Positions 1 through 8,772 of a stretch of 64,000 nucleotides of DNA are shown here, in pieces. The notes under the pieces are model-generated. The model had not been told where the DNA came from. It saw nothing but the letters and a program-made list of their open reading frames with translations, and did no database searches. Within the stretch, counting starts at the first letter, position 1; each line of letters opens with the position of its first letter. The DNA lies in assembly GCF_009760925.1 (NCBI RefSeq), contig NZ_VRLV01000015.1:1-64000 (forward strand), written 5' to 3'. Source of the DNA: Nonomuraea typhae. Lineage in GTDB: Bacteria; Actinomycetota; Actinomycetes; Streptosporangiales; Streptosporangiaceae. The position numbers and the translations under genes are program-made.

Positions 1-1116
1 CTAGGAGCTGTTCGGAGTTCGGATCTAGGGAGGTCCGGTGGCGGCCTGGACGTGGCTGGTAGAACTCGGATGTGGCGCGCTTCGATGTGACCGATGCCGA
101 GTGGGCGTTGATTGAGCCGTATCTGCCGGTGGCGGCGACTGGGCCGTTGCCTCGGCGGGTGCGTGATCAGTTCAACGGGATCCTGTGGCGGTTTCGCACC
201 GGATCTGGCTGGCGTGACGTTCCGGAACGGTACGGGCCGTGGTCCACGCTCTACTCCCGGTTCAATGGCTGGGCCAAGGCCGGGGTGTTTCAGGGGTTGA
301 TGGAGGCGCTGATCGCCGAGGCCGCCTCGCGGGGGCAGGTCGGGTTGGAGCTGGTCAGCGTGGACTCCACGATCGTGCGGGCGCATCAGGAGTCGGCCGG
401 GTTGGCGATCGCCGGGGAGACCTTGGATGCGCTGGAGCAGGCGCTGACCGAGGAAAAGGGGGCTCCGCTGCCGGCGCAGCCGCCGGTGCTGCGAGTGATG
501 CGCCGCAGGTCACACCCGGCGCGGATGACGCGGACGCATCGTCGGGCCACGATCGTGGCGCCAGGCGGCGACGCCGGAAGGCCCGGGCGAAGGTGGCCGG
601 GCTTGGCCGATCCCGAGGCGGGTTGAGCAGCAAAATCCATGCCGCGGTCGACGCCGCTGGGCTGCCTCTGGCCTTCGTGCTCACGCCTGGGCAGGCCGCC
701 GACTGCCCGCGGTTCATCACCGTCCTGAACAAGATCCGCATCCCCGCTCCGGCAGGGCGGCCCCGGACCCGCCCCGATGCCGTGGCCGCGGACAAGGCCT
801 ACTCCTCCAAAGCCAACCGTGTCCATCTGCGCCGCCGCCGCATCATCGCGGTCATCCCGGAGAAGAGTGATCAGCGGGCCAACCGAAAGAGGAAGGGCTC
901 AGCCGGTGGGCGGCCCGTCGGCTTCGATCCAGGTCGTTACCGGCAGCGCAACACCGTCGAACGCTGTTTTCAGAAGATCAAGACCTGGCGTGGCCTGGCT
1001 ACCCGATCCGACAAAGCCCCGGAAAGCTACGAGGCCGGACTCCATCTGCGAGGCTCGATCATGTGGTTGAAGTTACTCACCCTAGCCACATGATCCGAAC
1101 TCCGAACAGCTCCTAG
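1..1116. mobile_element. IS5-family insertion sequence, complete
   Basis: Bases 1-25 and 1092-1116 are perfect inverted copies of each other, starting ctaggagctgttcgg at the left and ending in its complement at the right. They bracket one transposase coding unit of IS5 (IS427-like) type split over two frames. The outermost CTAG may be the target duplication (CTAG fits the YTAR target used by some IS5 groups), in which case the repeats proper are 21-23 bp. The left flank is outside the window. On the right the element abuts an NB-ARC/TPR gene remnant, so it probably inserted into that gene. Confidence 0.9.
72..1093 (+). CDS. IS5-family DDE transposase read through a -1 frameshift
   Basis: The N-terminal half (GTG 72 to stop 626) has the IS5 opening DVTDAEWALIEPYLP and the first catalytic Asp in SVDSTIVRAH. 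The C-terminal half lies in the -1 frame up to 1093 and has GRSRGGLSSKIH, the second Asp in AADKAYSS and the Glu in NTVERCFQKIK. The frames overlap from 239 to 626. A slippery heptamer, A AAG GGG, sits at 455-461 in the correct phase for -1 slippage, which would give one protein of about 340 residues. Both halves keep all catalytic residues, so the element could still be active. A chance frameshift is less likely, because programmed -1 shifting is established for this IS group. Confidence 0.85.
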
Positions 1117-1744
1117 GACGCGTTCGCTGATCGGCAGCAGCTCGGCGTACAGGGCGCGGGCGGCGGGGCGTCACCCGCCTCCCCCGTCCAGCGGGCGAGG
1201 TTGGCGCGGACGGCCAGCGTGCTGGGGTGCTCGGGACCAAAGGTTTCGGCCTGGCTGGGCCGGCTGTCGGCGTCGATCCACCACACCAGCGCGTAGTCCA
1301 GACGGCGGCCGAAGGCGTACTGCAACGCCAGCTCGCTCTTACCGACACCGCCCAGCCCGACCACCGCCTGACTGATCACCCCCGCGCCGGTGCTGGCCTC
1401 AAGGGTGGCCGCCAGCAGGGCCAGAGCCTCGTCGCGGCCGACGAACCACGGCGCGGCAATCCCAGCAACCCGGCGGGCGCCTCGATCTGGGCCGGCGCCG
1501 GCAGGGGCGGCCTCCGCGCCGCGTGCAGGTCGCCCGTGACGATGGTGCCCGAGTTGTCCCGCACCGCGGCCGAGCGCGGCCCGCTCGCCTCCACCCGCGC
1601 ACCCACGGGCTCAAGGGGAGAAGCGGCATCATCGTGGACACTCACAACCGCCACGATGGCCAAGCCCGCCACTCCGGGCAACTCCTTCCGCCGAATCCGG
1701 ATCAGGCAGACGTTCAGGCGAAACACATCGGTCGCAGACAACAC
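1117..1744 (-). pseudogene. NB-ARC/TPR regulator remnant, internally deleted and IS-interrupted
   Basis: The 5' part has the segment ASGPRSAAVRDNSGTIVTGD that precedes the NTPase in actinomycete NB-ARC/TPR proteins. After a frameshift near 1430 the Walker A GLGGVGKSELALQYAF and the kinase-1 strand YALVWWIDADS follow. The sequence then jumps directly to TPR-type text (FGPEHPSTLAVRANLARWTGEAGD), so most of the NTPase domain is missing. One more frameshift leads to ALYAELLPISERVL, which is cut by the IS end at 1116. The full family exceeds 700 residues. The gene is dead: two frameshifts, one large internal deletion and one IS insertion. The family assignment is firm from the P-loop and TPR text. 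Confidence 0.7.
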
Positions 1745-2217
1745 AGAACGTCGATTTCTTTACGGCGCCCCGGGTGGCGTCGCGGTCAAGGTGCTGCAGA
1801 GGGCATCGCCACGGGCGGGCACACCGGGCGCTCCCTGATCCTGGACCTGGTCTTGGCCCACCTACCGCCACCACGGTGCTACCGATGCTGCGCGAGCACG
1901 ACCACGCCGGCCAGGCCGCCGAGGTGGCCTCCCCGGAAGCCACCGCCTGACTCTTCGGCACCTCGATCGCGTCGGCGAGGCCACGGACCCTTACCGCAGC
2001 TGCGATCGACGCGGCCCGATTGGCACCGCGCCGCTGCCCTTGCCCGACGAACTGCCCAGGGCGCTGCGCGCTCGACGACTTCTCCAGCCGGTCACCGGCG
2101 AGACCTCCAACGCCCAGCTCACCACCGCAAAGGCACCAAACCCCGCCGCACCACATAACCGGGCAACACAGCCACCACCCGGAATGTCACGAACGCCGCG
2201 AACACGAAGACCAGAAC
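1745..2217. other. No intact gene; possible degraded coding traces
   Basis: Reading frames on both strands are open but low in complexity (Pro/Arg-rich). One plus-strand reading around 1876-2130 gives plausible protein text (LPMLREHDHAGQAAEVASPEA), but it is broken by stops and frame changes and I cannot name a family. I see no promoter or RNA structure. Confidence 0.3.
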
Positions 2218-2290
2218 GTCGGGTGGCCCAGGGCGTCGCAGCCCTGGGCTCCCACAGAACCGTGCTTAACAGTCGCCCGTTACACGGCTC
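2218..2290 (-). ncRNA. Group II intron domains V and VI
   Basis: Positions 2290-2257 read on the minus strand form a 34-nt domain V: GAGCCGUG opens it, CACGGUUC closes it, and the middle GUAACGGGCGACUGUUAAG holds the capping loop and bulge. A hairpin with a 9-bp stem (GCCCAGGGC pairing with GCCCUGGGC) follows as domain VI. An A lies about 7 nt from the proposed 3' end, as expected for the branch point. This is the catalytic core of the ribozyme, and nothing in it looks damaged. Confidence 0.8.
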
Positions 2291-2293
2291 CTC

Positions 2294-3499
2294 TCACCAT
2301 TTCCAGCAGAACTGGCGCTCCCACGCCCAGTGCTTGAACACAGCGGGGTCTCGATCGAGGAGCCCGGTCCACCAAGCCCTGAAACGTTCATGAGCGCGCA
2401 GCCGTCGGTATTTCTTCCTGGCCCACCGCATCAGGTAGGTGTTGCCGCGTCGTAGGAGTGGATATAGCTGCGACCGATAGAACCGGCCGTAATAGGTCAT
2501 CCAGCCCACCAGGATGGGATTTATCCACCGGGCGAGCTCATCGAGGTCGTACCTGCCGCGCATGTGGATCCGCCAGGAGCGGACCAGTTGACTCATGGCC
2601 TTGAGGGCCTCCGCGCCGACCGCGGACAGGAAGGAGGTGAACGCCTTCCCATCCGGATAGCGGGCCTTGCGGGGGCCGAAGGTGTAGCCGAGAAAAGTGA
2701 ACGAGGTCTGCTCGAACGAGGTCTGCTCGAACGAGGTCTGCTCGAACGAGCCACGTCGCCGCGAGTCCCGGCAATACACGATCTTGGTCTTGTCGGGATG
2801 CAGCCGCAGCCCGGCCTGTTCCATCCTCTCGGCGAGCGCGGCCAGCACCTGGCGGGCCTGACGCTCGGTCACGCAGTGCACCACCGCATCATCCGCGTAG
2901 CGCTCGAACTCCGCGGTCGGGAACTCGCGTTCCAGCCAGGAATCGAACGCATAGTGCATGAACAGGTTAGCCAGGACGGGCGAGAGCGCCGACCCCTGCG
3001 GGGTTCCCCGGTGCCGCTCGACCAAGGTGCCATCAGCCTGCTGGATGGGAGCGGCCAGCCACCGCTTCACATACAGCAGCACCCAGCGCTGGTCGGTGGT
3101 GATGTTGGCCTGCACCGCCTTGACCATCAGGTCCCACGGCACGCTGTCGAAGAACTTCTCCACATCAAGGTCGATGATCCAGTCCTTGCTCCAGCACCGC
3201 TGACGGCACTTGGCCACCGCATCCAGCGCGGACCGGCGCGGCCGATACCCGTAGGACTCGTCATGGAAGATCGACTCTGTGCGGGCCTCCAGCGCCAGCG
3301 GCGCCACCGTCTGCGCCACGCGATCGCCCACGGCCGGCACCCCCAACGTTCGGGTGCCTCCCCCGGGCTTGGGAATCTCCACCGCCATCACCGCAGGCGG
3401 GAAGTAGGTCCCCGACTACATCCGATTCCAGATCTTGAACAGGTTGTTCCGCAGATCGGACCCGAACGCCTCGATGGACTCCTTGTCCACCCCCCATTA
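2294..3499 (-). pseudogene. ltrA-like: Group II intron reverse transcriptase/maturase, inactivated
   Basis: The open part from 3391 has IPKPGGGTRTLGVPAVGDRVAQ, FFDSVPWDLM, GTPQGSALSPVLANLF, the catalytic FERYADDAVVHC and a maturase-like C terminus with the usual LARWINPILVGWMTYYGRFY. Upstream in the same frame the RT0 text ESIEAFGSDLRNNLFKIWNRM is separated from it by an in-frame TAG at 3416-3418, and a TAA at 3497-3499 cuts off the rest of the N terminus. The RT palm is intact, but the protein cannot be made whole. A 15-bp tandem repeat expands the segment just before the FTFLGYTFGPR motif. Confidence 0.85.
2700..2750. repeat. 15-bp tandem repeat, 3.4 copies, inside the RT gene
   Basis: Three perfect copies of aacgaggtctgctcg plus six bases of a fourth. 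On the minus strand each copy encodes SFEQT, so the RT reads SFEQT three times and then SF. The period is a multiple of three, so expansion keeps the frame. This is most simply replication slippage. Confidence 0.95.
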
Positions 3500-4025
3500 C
3501 AGGAGCTTCATCACTACTACGAGCCGGTCCGCCAGCGGACGCCGCGACAGTACTCAACGCCTCACGGTTCCTGCCGCCCGGCGCGCTCCCTGTCGCCACC
3601 CAAGCCGCACGCGACCTGGGCAGCGGTATCGACGTCCGCCTTCCCACGTTCCATGCAGAAGCCGCAGACCGGACTCGCGCCGCCTCCATGCCGGACACCG
3701 CCTGGCCAATAGACGGGCACCCGCCAGGCTCATCCCGGGCCCATTCAACCGACCCGGTTTCGATGTCATCTACTTGTTACGACACGTCATCAGCGGTTCG
3801 CTCGCGCTCGCCGTCCCGGTCCCCACCTGACGCATCACGTGCGCCTTTCCCCCAACGCTCACCACGACGGTCTTCAGCCAACGCAGCTTGGGGCGGTTTG
3901 ACGCCTCCCCCCGCACGGCGACGCCGAAGGGCCAGACCATCATCTCCTGCACAGCACCACATCCAGCGAGATCACCTACACAACAACCTCACCTTCTGCG
4001 CTCGTGGCGCACATAAAGAACAAGC

Positions 4026-4688
4026 TCAGAGCCAGCTGGTGTCCTGAACCAGGGTCTCTAGCTCGTTGATGAGGCGCGTCACGTGGAATCCGTCTGCCAC
4101 GGCGTGATGTACCTGCGCCGCGACGGGAAGTCGCACACGGCCCTCTCGCTCGATGTAACGACCGAGCGTGAAGATCGGCGACAGGTGGTCCCAGTCATTG
4201 TCGATGTTGAGGTTGAATGCGGTGAAGGACGCCCACGGGATGCTGGAGATGTCGAAGGCGTTGGGGGGCCGGAACCCTTGCGGAACGAATTCGGTGGCCT
4301 GACTGTGCTTGGCGAGCAGCGGGGCGGCGACATCGTGGAACGCGCCGAAATCGGGGTCGTATTCAGCGAACACGCCCGCGAAAGTCTCGAGTTCGGGGTT
4401 GAAGACCGTGAAGGCCGGGTGCACGACGGGCCATACTGCCGGGGTGCCCTCCTCGGTGAGGCACATCTTGAACTCATCGTGCCGGTTGACGATCGTGGCG
4501 AGCGCCCAGACCTGCGCGATGTACGACTTGCGCGGTGATTGCCGCAGCGCGGCGACGAACGCGGTGACGTCGATTTCGAAGGTCATTGAGTATGTGCAGG
4601 GAACGCGCCGGAAGTGGTGGAAGTGCTGTTGCCGCGGCCACGTGTCCATGTTGAGGGGTTCGGGGGCATGATCCATGTGATGGATCAT
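4026..4688 (-). CDS. Chloramphenicol acetyltransferase, CatA (type A) family
   Basis: The 220 residues match the usual CatA length of about 215-220. The catalytic motif HHAVADGFHVTRLINELE lies near the C terminus and contains the active-site His of the HHxxxDG signature. Earlier family landmarks are FEIDVTAFVAALR, the FKMCLTEEG strand and the HPAFTVFNPELETF segment. The reaction would be acetyl transfer from acetyl-CoA to the 3-hydroxyl of chloramphenicol or a similar alcohol, in the cytoplasm as a trimer. Members in producing actinomycetes may serve self-protection; the true substrate is not known here. The stop codon lies only 14 nt from the presumed 5' end of the group II intron, so the intron sits immediately downstream in the same orientation. 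Confidence 0.85.
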   Translation of the reverse strand: MIHHMDHAPEPLNMDTWPRQQHFHHFRRVPCTYSMTFEIDVTAFVAALRQSPRKSYIAQVWALATIVNRHDEFKMCLTEEGTPAVWPVVHPAFTVFNPELETFAGVFAEYDPDFGAFHDVAAPLLAKHSQATEFVPQGFRPPNAFDISSIPWASFTAFNLNIDNDWDHLSPIFTLGRYIEREGRVRLPVAAQVHHAVADGFHVTRLINELETLVQDTSWL

Positions 4689-4774
4689 GCCAGTGCTTTC
4701 TCGGCGCGGCTATGGGTTACGACGGTTTGGGATGATGCTTCACTTCATGCACCAATTTGCGCCTGGTCTTGCCC

Positions 4775-4883
4775 TGGTTTGGTGGACATCTGATCTCTGA
4801 GGAACCCTGGTTCCCGAAAGAAGGAGTTCACTGTGCCGAACAACTATCCGCCGGAGTCTCGCCGGCAGATGGTTGGTTTCTAG
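4775..4883 (+). mobile_element. IS3-family left-end remnant with 16-codon orfA stub
   Basis: A TGGTTTGGTGGACATC-type left end is followed by a ribosome site (GAAGGAG) and GTG 4833. The stub VPNNYPPESRRQMVGF matches the start of IS3-family OrfA proteins and stops at 4883. The rest of the element is gone. The identification rests on this short match and on the typical leader. Confidence 0.5.
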
Positions 4884-4940
4884 CGAGTGAGTTGGCCCCA
4901 TCTACGGCCGACGGATTCGCATGATCATCGCAACACGCGG

Positions 4941-5075
4941 TCATTCGACTGTTGCGACGATCTTAGCGAACAGCTCGGCGGGCACTTGCCAGTCGAGGGT
5001 CTTACGCGGGCGGTTGTTGAGTTCCGCAGCGACGAAGGCGAGGTCTTCGGCGCTGTAGATCGACAGGTCGCTGCC
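4941..5075 (-). pseudogene. IS30-family transposase C-terminal fragment
   Basis: The text DLSIYSAEDLAFVAAELNNR followed by PRKTLDWQVPAELF is the highly conserved C-terminal end of IS30-family transposases (LNxRPRKTLGWxTPAE). Upstream of about 5075 the frame holds unrelated sequence, so the catalytic core is missing. Confidence 0.75.
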
Positions 5076-5284
5076 CTGGCGAGGGGCTACGGGCTCCGCC
5101 GTGCTGGAGGCGGGCCCGCACCCCGATGCACGATCTTCGCATCCCGTGACCACGCCACCGCGTCGCCGATGACACGACACCCGAAGGGATTCTTCGTGGC
5201 CGTCCCTCACACCATCGGCTACCACCCGTACCACTGCCTCAGCAGGCTCTCACCGGCAGGGCATCAAGGGCACCCGTAACGACC

Positions 5285-5505
5285 GGTCGTCGGTCCGCCG
5301 CTCTGGCTGCCTCCGCCCGGGAGGTCGCCGAGCGGGCCACCTCGATGGTGGCCGTCTACTCCCGGCCGGACGGGGCGGTGGAGGACGCGACGGCGCTGCT
5401 GCGGCAGGCGCAGCGGCTGCTGGAGCGGGCCATGATCGCGCAGCGCGCGGCCGGGATCTCCTGGGAGGAGATCGGCGCGGCCTCGGGCGTGCGCTCCAGC
5501 CTGCC
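5285..5505 (+). pseudogene. Fragment of a small actinobacterial HTH-like protein
   Basis: The frame reads RSAALAASAREVAERATSMV then ATALLRQAQRLLERAMIAQR and ISWEEIGAASGV. This resembles small actinobacterial proteins in which a helical segment precedes a sigma-like WEEIGxALGV turn. Neither the expected N terminus nor the C-terminal end of the helix is present: after GVRS the frame runs into sequence antisense to the next gene. Function unknown. Confidence 0.4.
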
Positions 5506-5511
5506 CATGCC

Positions 5512-5808
5512 TCAGACCTGCCCGAGTGCAGACGCGGCAGGCGCGCCAGCCGTAGCGCCGGGCGCGGCCGGACCGGCAGCAGGCGTGAGCGCATCGGTGA
5601 GGGATGCGGCCCGGCTGGTGGGAGGAACTGCGGGAACGGGGGTGGCCAGGTGCCGGGTGAGCGAGGTCGCCGCGGTGGTGGCACCGGCCACGATCAGCAG
5701 CACGGTCTCGGGCGTATACCCGAAGTAGAGCAGGAACGCCGTGAAGCGCATCACGAGGATGAGGACGCCGATCCCGGCACGCGGGGGGCGCAAGCGGAGG
5801 GAGAGCAT
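5512..5808 (-). CDS. Small hypothetical membrane protein
   Basis: 98 residues from ATG 5808. A basic start (MLSLRLRPPRAG) leads into one long hydrophobic stretch (IGVLILVMRFTAFLLYFGY, then TPETVLLIVAGATTAATSL), which could be one or two membrane helices. A Pro/Ala-rich cytoplasmic or extracellular tail follows. No family is recognised. An upstream in-frame ATG at 5928 would add 40 residues that do not look coding, so I prefer 5808. The lack of a good ribosome site keeps confidence moderate. Confidence 0.4.
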   Translation of the reverse strand: MLSLRLRPPRAGIGVLILVMRFTAFLLYFGYTPETVLLIVAGATTAATSLTRHLATPVPAVPPTSRAASLTDALTPAAGPAAPGATAGAPAASALGQV

Positions 5809-6270
5809 CGGGGAGGACCACCTGCCTTCGACAAGGACGTCGACCACGGAACAGGCCCGCCGGATCGGTGATCCCCGCACGGCGCCAACCGGCACGGGAT
5901 CGCGGGCGTTGAGCCCATGATGACCCACTTCACGAAGGCCGGTCGGGCGGCCGGGCAGACGAGCGCGGCCGCGTGCGACGGTGGCGTTCGCCGGAGTTCA
6001 CGGGTGTTCGGAAACGCTCGGACTCGTGCCCGATCTGTGCGGGCCCGCGCGAAAACGGAAGACCCCGCCATCGGTCCGAAATGACCGTGTTCAATGGGAG
6101 GGCAGTGCAAGAGTCGTTGAACAATCCGGCACCTTGCGATGCACGTTGCACGGCATGAGGAGAACGATGGCGTGCAGCCCGGGGAATCCGCCTCGACCAC
6201 GGAACACCTCGACCGTAACAGGGGCCCGCTGCGCCAACAGCGGGCCCCACCTCCCCGACTCGGCACCTCA
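5809..6270. other. Gene-free stretch
   Basis: No frame on either strand reads like protein. The region around 6000-6140 is slightly richer in A/T than its surroundings and contains ttgcgatgcacgttgcac-like half repeats, but I could not assign a promoter or an RNA. Confidence 0.3.
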
Positions 6271-6858
6271 TCACGCGGACACCAGCGCCCCACCCGGACG
6301 GACCACACAGCGCAGAGCGCCTCCTCCAGCACGTTGCCGACCAGCGCAGCATGAACAACGCCGCCCCGTCCCAGCCGGCGAAGGTGGCCTGCCGCACCAG
6401 CCCCGGCCCGCGCCGTACGGCGACCTCGACGGTGAAGCCGTCCTCACCGATCTCTCTCCGGCCAACAGCACGTTCACGTGCTGGCCGTCGCCGACTGGCC
6501 GGGCCGGCCGGTACCCGTGGGTGCCCTTGCCCTGGTAGCGCTGGTCGCGGGCGTAGATGACCGCTGGTTTTCCGTCGCCCAGGGTGCGGCGGTCCAGCTC
6601 GAACAGCGCTGTCGCGGCGATCAGATCGCTGAGTTTGGCGTAGCCGTAGGTGCGGGCGTCGAAGTCGGGTTGCTGCTTGGTGATGATGTGTCCAATGTTG
6701 GTCAGGCCCGCCCATCCGTCGTCGTCGGAGTATGCCTCCACGGCGTTGCGCAGGAGGTTTACCAGGGCCGTGTCGCCCTTGAGGTTCGCGGCTGAGGTGC
6801 GCCGGGCCGGAGCAATTGCCGTACCGGTGGGCAGGGCGGCGGTGGAGGCTGCTGAGCT
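6271..6858 (-). pseudogene. OST-HTH/LOTUS domain fragment of a NYN-type protein
   Basis: From an in-frame stop near 6860 the minus strand reads NLKGDTALVNLLRNAVEAYS, DDDGWAGLTNIGHIITKQQ, PDFDARTYGYAKLSDLIAAT and ALFELDRR. This is a complete LOTUS (OST-HTH) winged-helix domain as found at the C terminus of bacterial NYN-ribonuclease proteins, where it binds RNA. The NYN nuclease domain that should precede it is absent and no ribosome site is present. The tail after GKGTHGYRPARPV becomes low-complexity and probably marks a frameshift. The domain call is good. Linkage to a lost NYN domain is inferred from family architecture. Confidence 0.55.
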
Positions 6859-6967
6859 TCACGGCGACAGGCCGCCGACGACCGGGGGTCCCTGATGCCT
6901 AGCCTGGCCAGGCTCCCAGGCGCCGAACTCGCTGACGATGACGGATAGGCCCGGATATCTGCGGTCG

Positions 6968-7777
6968 TCAGCCGAGCAGGAACGTGCGTGCTTGTTCGGC
7001 CACCGGTTCGGGTGCCATCCAGAATGCGGAATGGTCCTGGTCAGCAAGGGTGAGCACGGTGACATCGGGCAGGAGTGCGGCCAGTGCGTAGGCGCCCTTG
7101 CGGATGAATTCCTCACCTTTGCCGCCGACGGCCACCGCGATCGGCACCTTGATCGACCAGCGGTCGGTCGGCAGCGGCTTGCCGTCCTGCAGGCCGCGCA
7201 CGATCCGGCCGTCGTAGGCGTAGGTGTGGGCGTAGGCGGCCATGGCATCCCAGGAGGGGTCCTGCTTCATCGCGGGGATGTACTCGGCCGGTACGCGGAT
7301 CATCTCGGTCATGAAGTATTCGACGGCCTCGCTGCGCTTGCCCGCCGCGACCAGGGCCTCCTGGTGCTCGGCGTAGCCGGCGGGTGCCGGCGGGCGGGAG
7401 TCGTCGACGATGAAGGGCGGCTCGTAGAGGTAGAGCCCGGTTACTTTGCCGCCCAGTGAGGATGCCGCGTCGAGGGTGATCGCGCAGCCGCCGGATCCAC
7501 TGGTCAGGGCCGCGGAGCCGCCTGCGATGTCGATCAGCGCGGCGATGTCGTCGATCTCGCGGGCGGGGTCGTAGGGCTGGGGGTCGCCGCTGGCGCCGCG
7601 GCCGCGGCGGTCGAAGCTGATTACGGTGAAGTGTTCGGACAGCGCCTTGGCCACGCCCGCGACACCGGTGTGGTCTTCGGCGACGTTGCTGATCACGATG
7701 ATCGCGGGGCCGGAACCGGCCTTTTCGTAGGCGATCGTCGTGCCGTCGGCGGAGGTGACGGTGGAAAGGTCTGTCAT
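6968..7777 (-). CDS. Alpha/beta hydrolase
   Basis: 269 residues from ATG 7777, which has a clear GAAGGAG 8 nt upstream. The fold is shown by SADGTTIAYEKAGSGPAIIV, by FDRRGRGASGD and by the nucleophile elbow SGSGGC (GxSxG). The catalytic His is probably in LADQDHSAFW near the C terminus. The acid is less obvious because the usual GxxD site reads VGGKGEE. It is cytoplasmic with no signal peptide. It lies downstream of two reductases on the same strand (8035, 8773), so the three may share a transcript under the divergent LAL regulator at 9515. Substrate unknown. Confidence 0.8.
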   Translation of the reverse strand: MTDLSTVTSADGTTIAYEKAGSGPAIIVISNVAEDHTGVAGVAKALSEHFTVISFDRRGRGASGDPQPYDPAREIDDIAALIDIAGGSAALTSGSGGCAITLDAASSLGGKVTGLYLYEPPFIVDDSRPPAPAGYAEHQEALVAAGKRSEAVEYFMTEMIRVPAEYIPAMKQDPSWDAMAAYAHTYAYDGRIVRGLQDGKPLPTDRWSIKVPIAVAVGGKGEEFIRKGAYALAALLPDVTVLTLADQDHSAFWMAPEPVAEQARTFLLG

Positions 7778-8030
7778 GATCGTTTCTCCTTCGGTTGTCG
7801 GTGCGTGTGGATGGGCGCCGTGCCCGGTGTCCGGCAGGCCGCCGAGCCGGTCGAGGGCCTCGGCGTACCTTTCGGCCATGTGCAGTTCGACGGCGTGCTG
7901 TAGCGCCTGGAGGCCGGGCAAACTCGCGGCGACCTCGACGGTGCGGCCTTCGCCGGCCGGGATGAAGGTGACCGCGGTCGGGAAGGTGCCCGTGCCGATA
8001 ACGATCCCGCTTCTGCGCAGGTGACCGCCC
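7778..8030 (-). pseudogene. C-terminal scrap of a SRPBCC-like gene
   Basis: In frame with the hydrolase below it, the sequence reads TAVTFIPAGEGRTVEVAAS and HAVELHMAERYAEALDRLGG. This resembles the C-terminal strand and long helix of SRPBCC/AHSA1 proteins. There is no start or ligand-pocket region upstream; the frame there is antisense to the reductase end. The assignment is weak. Confidence 0.3.
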
Positions 8031-8034
8031 TGGT

Positions 8035-8646
8035 TCAGGGGCGGCGGTAGCACAGGGCGACGGCGCCTGTGGCGGGGATGGTGGTGGCGTGGGACAGCTG
8101 CCATGTCGAGGCGAGGCCGTCGGGCAGCAGGCGCACTCCGCCGCCGAGGGTCGCCGGGACCACGGTCATATGGAGCTCGTCGATCAGGTCGGCCTTGAGC
8201 AGCGCCTTGATGATGCTGGCGCTGTTGATAACGAGGATGTCGCGGCCCGGCGCGGTCTTGAGGGAGCGCACCTCGGCTTCGAGGTCGCGGGAGATTCGGG
8301 CGTTGCTCCATTCCGTCTTGTCCAGGTCGGTTTGCTGCAGGGTGGTGGAGATGACCACCTTCTCGACCGTGGCGAGCCAGTTGCCCAGGTCACGGGTGCG
8401 GGCCGAGCTGCTGGGGTCGCTGGTCAGGCCGGGCCAGACGGAGGTGAAGCCCTCCCAGTTGATGCGGCCGACGACCGCCGTGCTCACCCCGCGCCAGATC
8501 CCCTCGTACATGAGCTCGCTCTGCTCGCTGGTGATGTGCGCCATTGCCCAGTTCATGTCGTCCTCGGGGCCGGTGCTGGTGTATCCGTCCATCGAGACGA
8601 CGGCGTCGGCGATGACCTTGCGCTGCTGTTCGGTGTTCTCAGGCAT
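8035..8646 (-). CDS. Dihydrofolate reductase-like (RibD C-terminal domain) protein
   Basis: 203 residues, the usual size for single-domain RibD-C/DHFR-like proteins. It starts VIADAVVSMDGYTS and has GRINWEGF (nucleotide-binding turn), VEKVVISTTL, DILVINSASIIKALLKADLI (the Rossmann-like GSxxLxxxLLxxDLIDEL element with Asn-Ser in place of Gly-Ser) and the PATLGGGVRLL loop. Such proteins are presumed NADPH-dependent reductases of unknown substrate. ATG 8646 is preceded by GAAGGAA. The next gene upstream encodes a paralogue with the same layout, so this pair arose by tandem duplication. Confidence 0.8.
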   Translation of the reverse strand: MPENTEQQRKVIADAVVSMDGYTSTGPEDDMNWAMAHITSEQSELMYEGIWRGVSTAVVGRINWEGFTSVWPGLTSDPSSSARTRDLGNWLATVEKVVISTTLQQTDLDKTEWSNARISRDLEAEVRSLKTAPGRDILVINSASIIKALLKADLIDELHMTVVPATLGGGVRLLPDGLASTWQLSHATTIPATGAVALCYRRP

Positions 8647-8772
8647 GGAGGTTCCTTCTCATCATTCAGGGGTGTCTCGTTGCGGTGTGGTCGGGCGAGT
8701 CTGCGGCGAGCTTGTCGAGGCTCTGGCCGAAGCGGATCTCGATACCGGACGTGTGCGCCGGGTCGTGTGCCG

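Larger units (their letters stand above)
2218..4012 (-). mobile_element. Group II intron, RNA 3' end intact, reverse transcriptase dead
   Basis: On the minus strand a candidate 5' end GTGCGCC starts at 4012, about 500 nt of possible ribozyme domains I-IV follow, then a reverse transcriptase frame (3499-2294), a canonical domain V (2290-2257) and a domain VI hairpin ending near 2218 in CCACCCGAC. The total of about 1.8 kb is on the short side. The 3' end is well supported by domain V. The 5' end rests only on the GTGCG consensus and on lying just past the stop of the acetyltransferase gene (4026), so it is tentative. Confidence 0.6.

Noticed and set aside
2699..2750. Short tandem repeats considered as a CRISPR array
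   Set aside because: The units are adjacent without spacers, are 15 bp long and lie in frame inside a reverse transcriptase gene.
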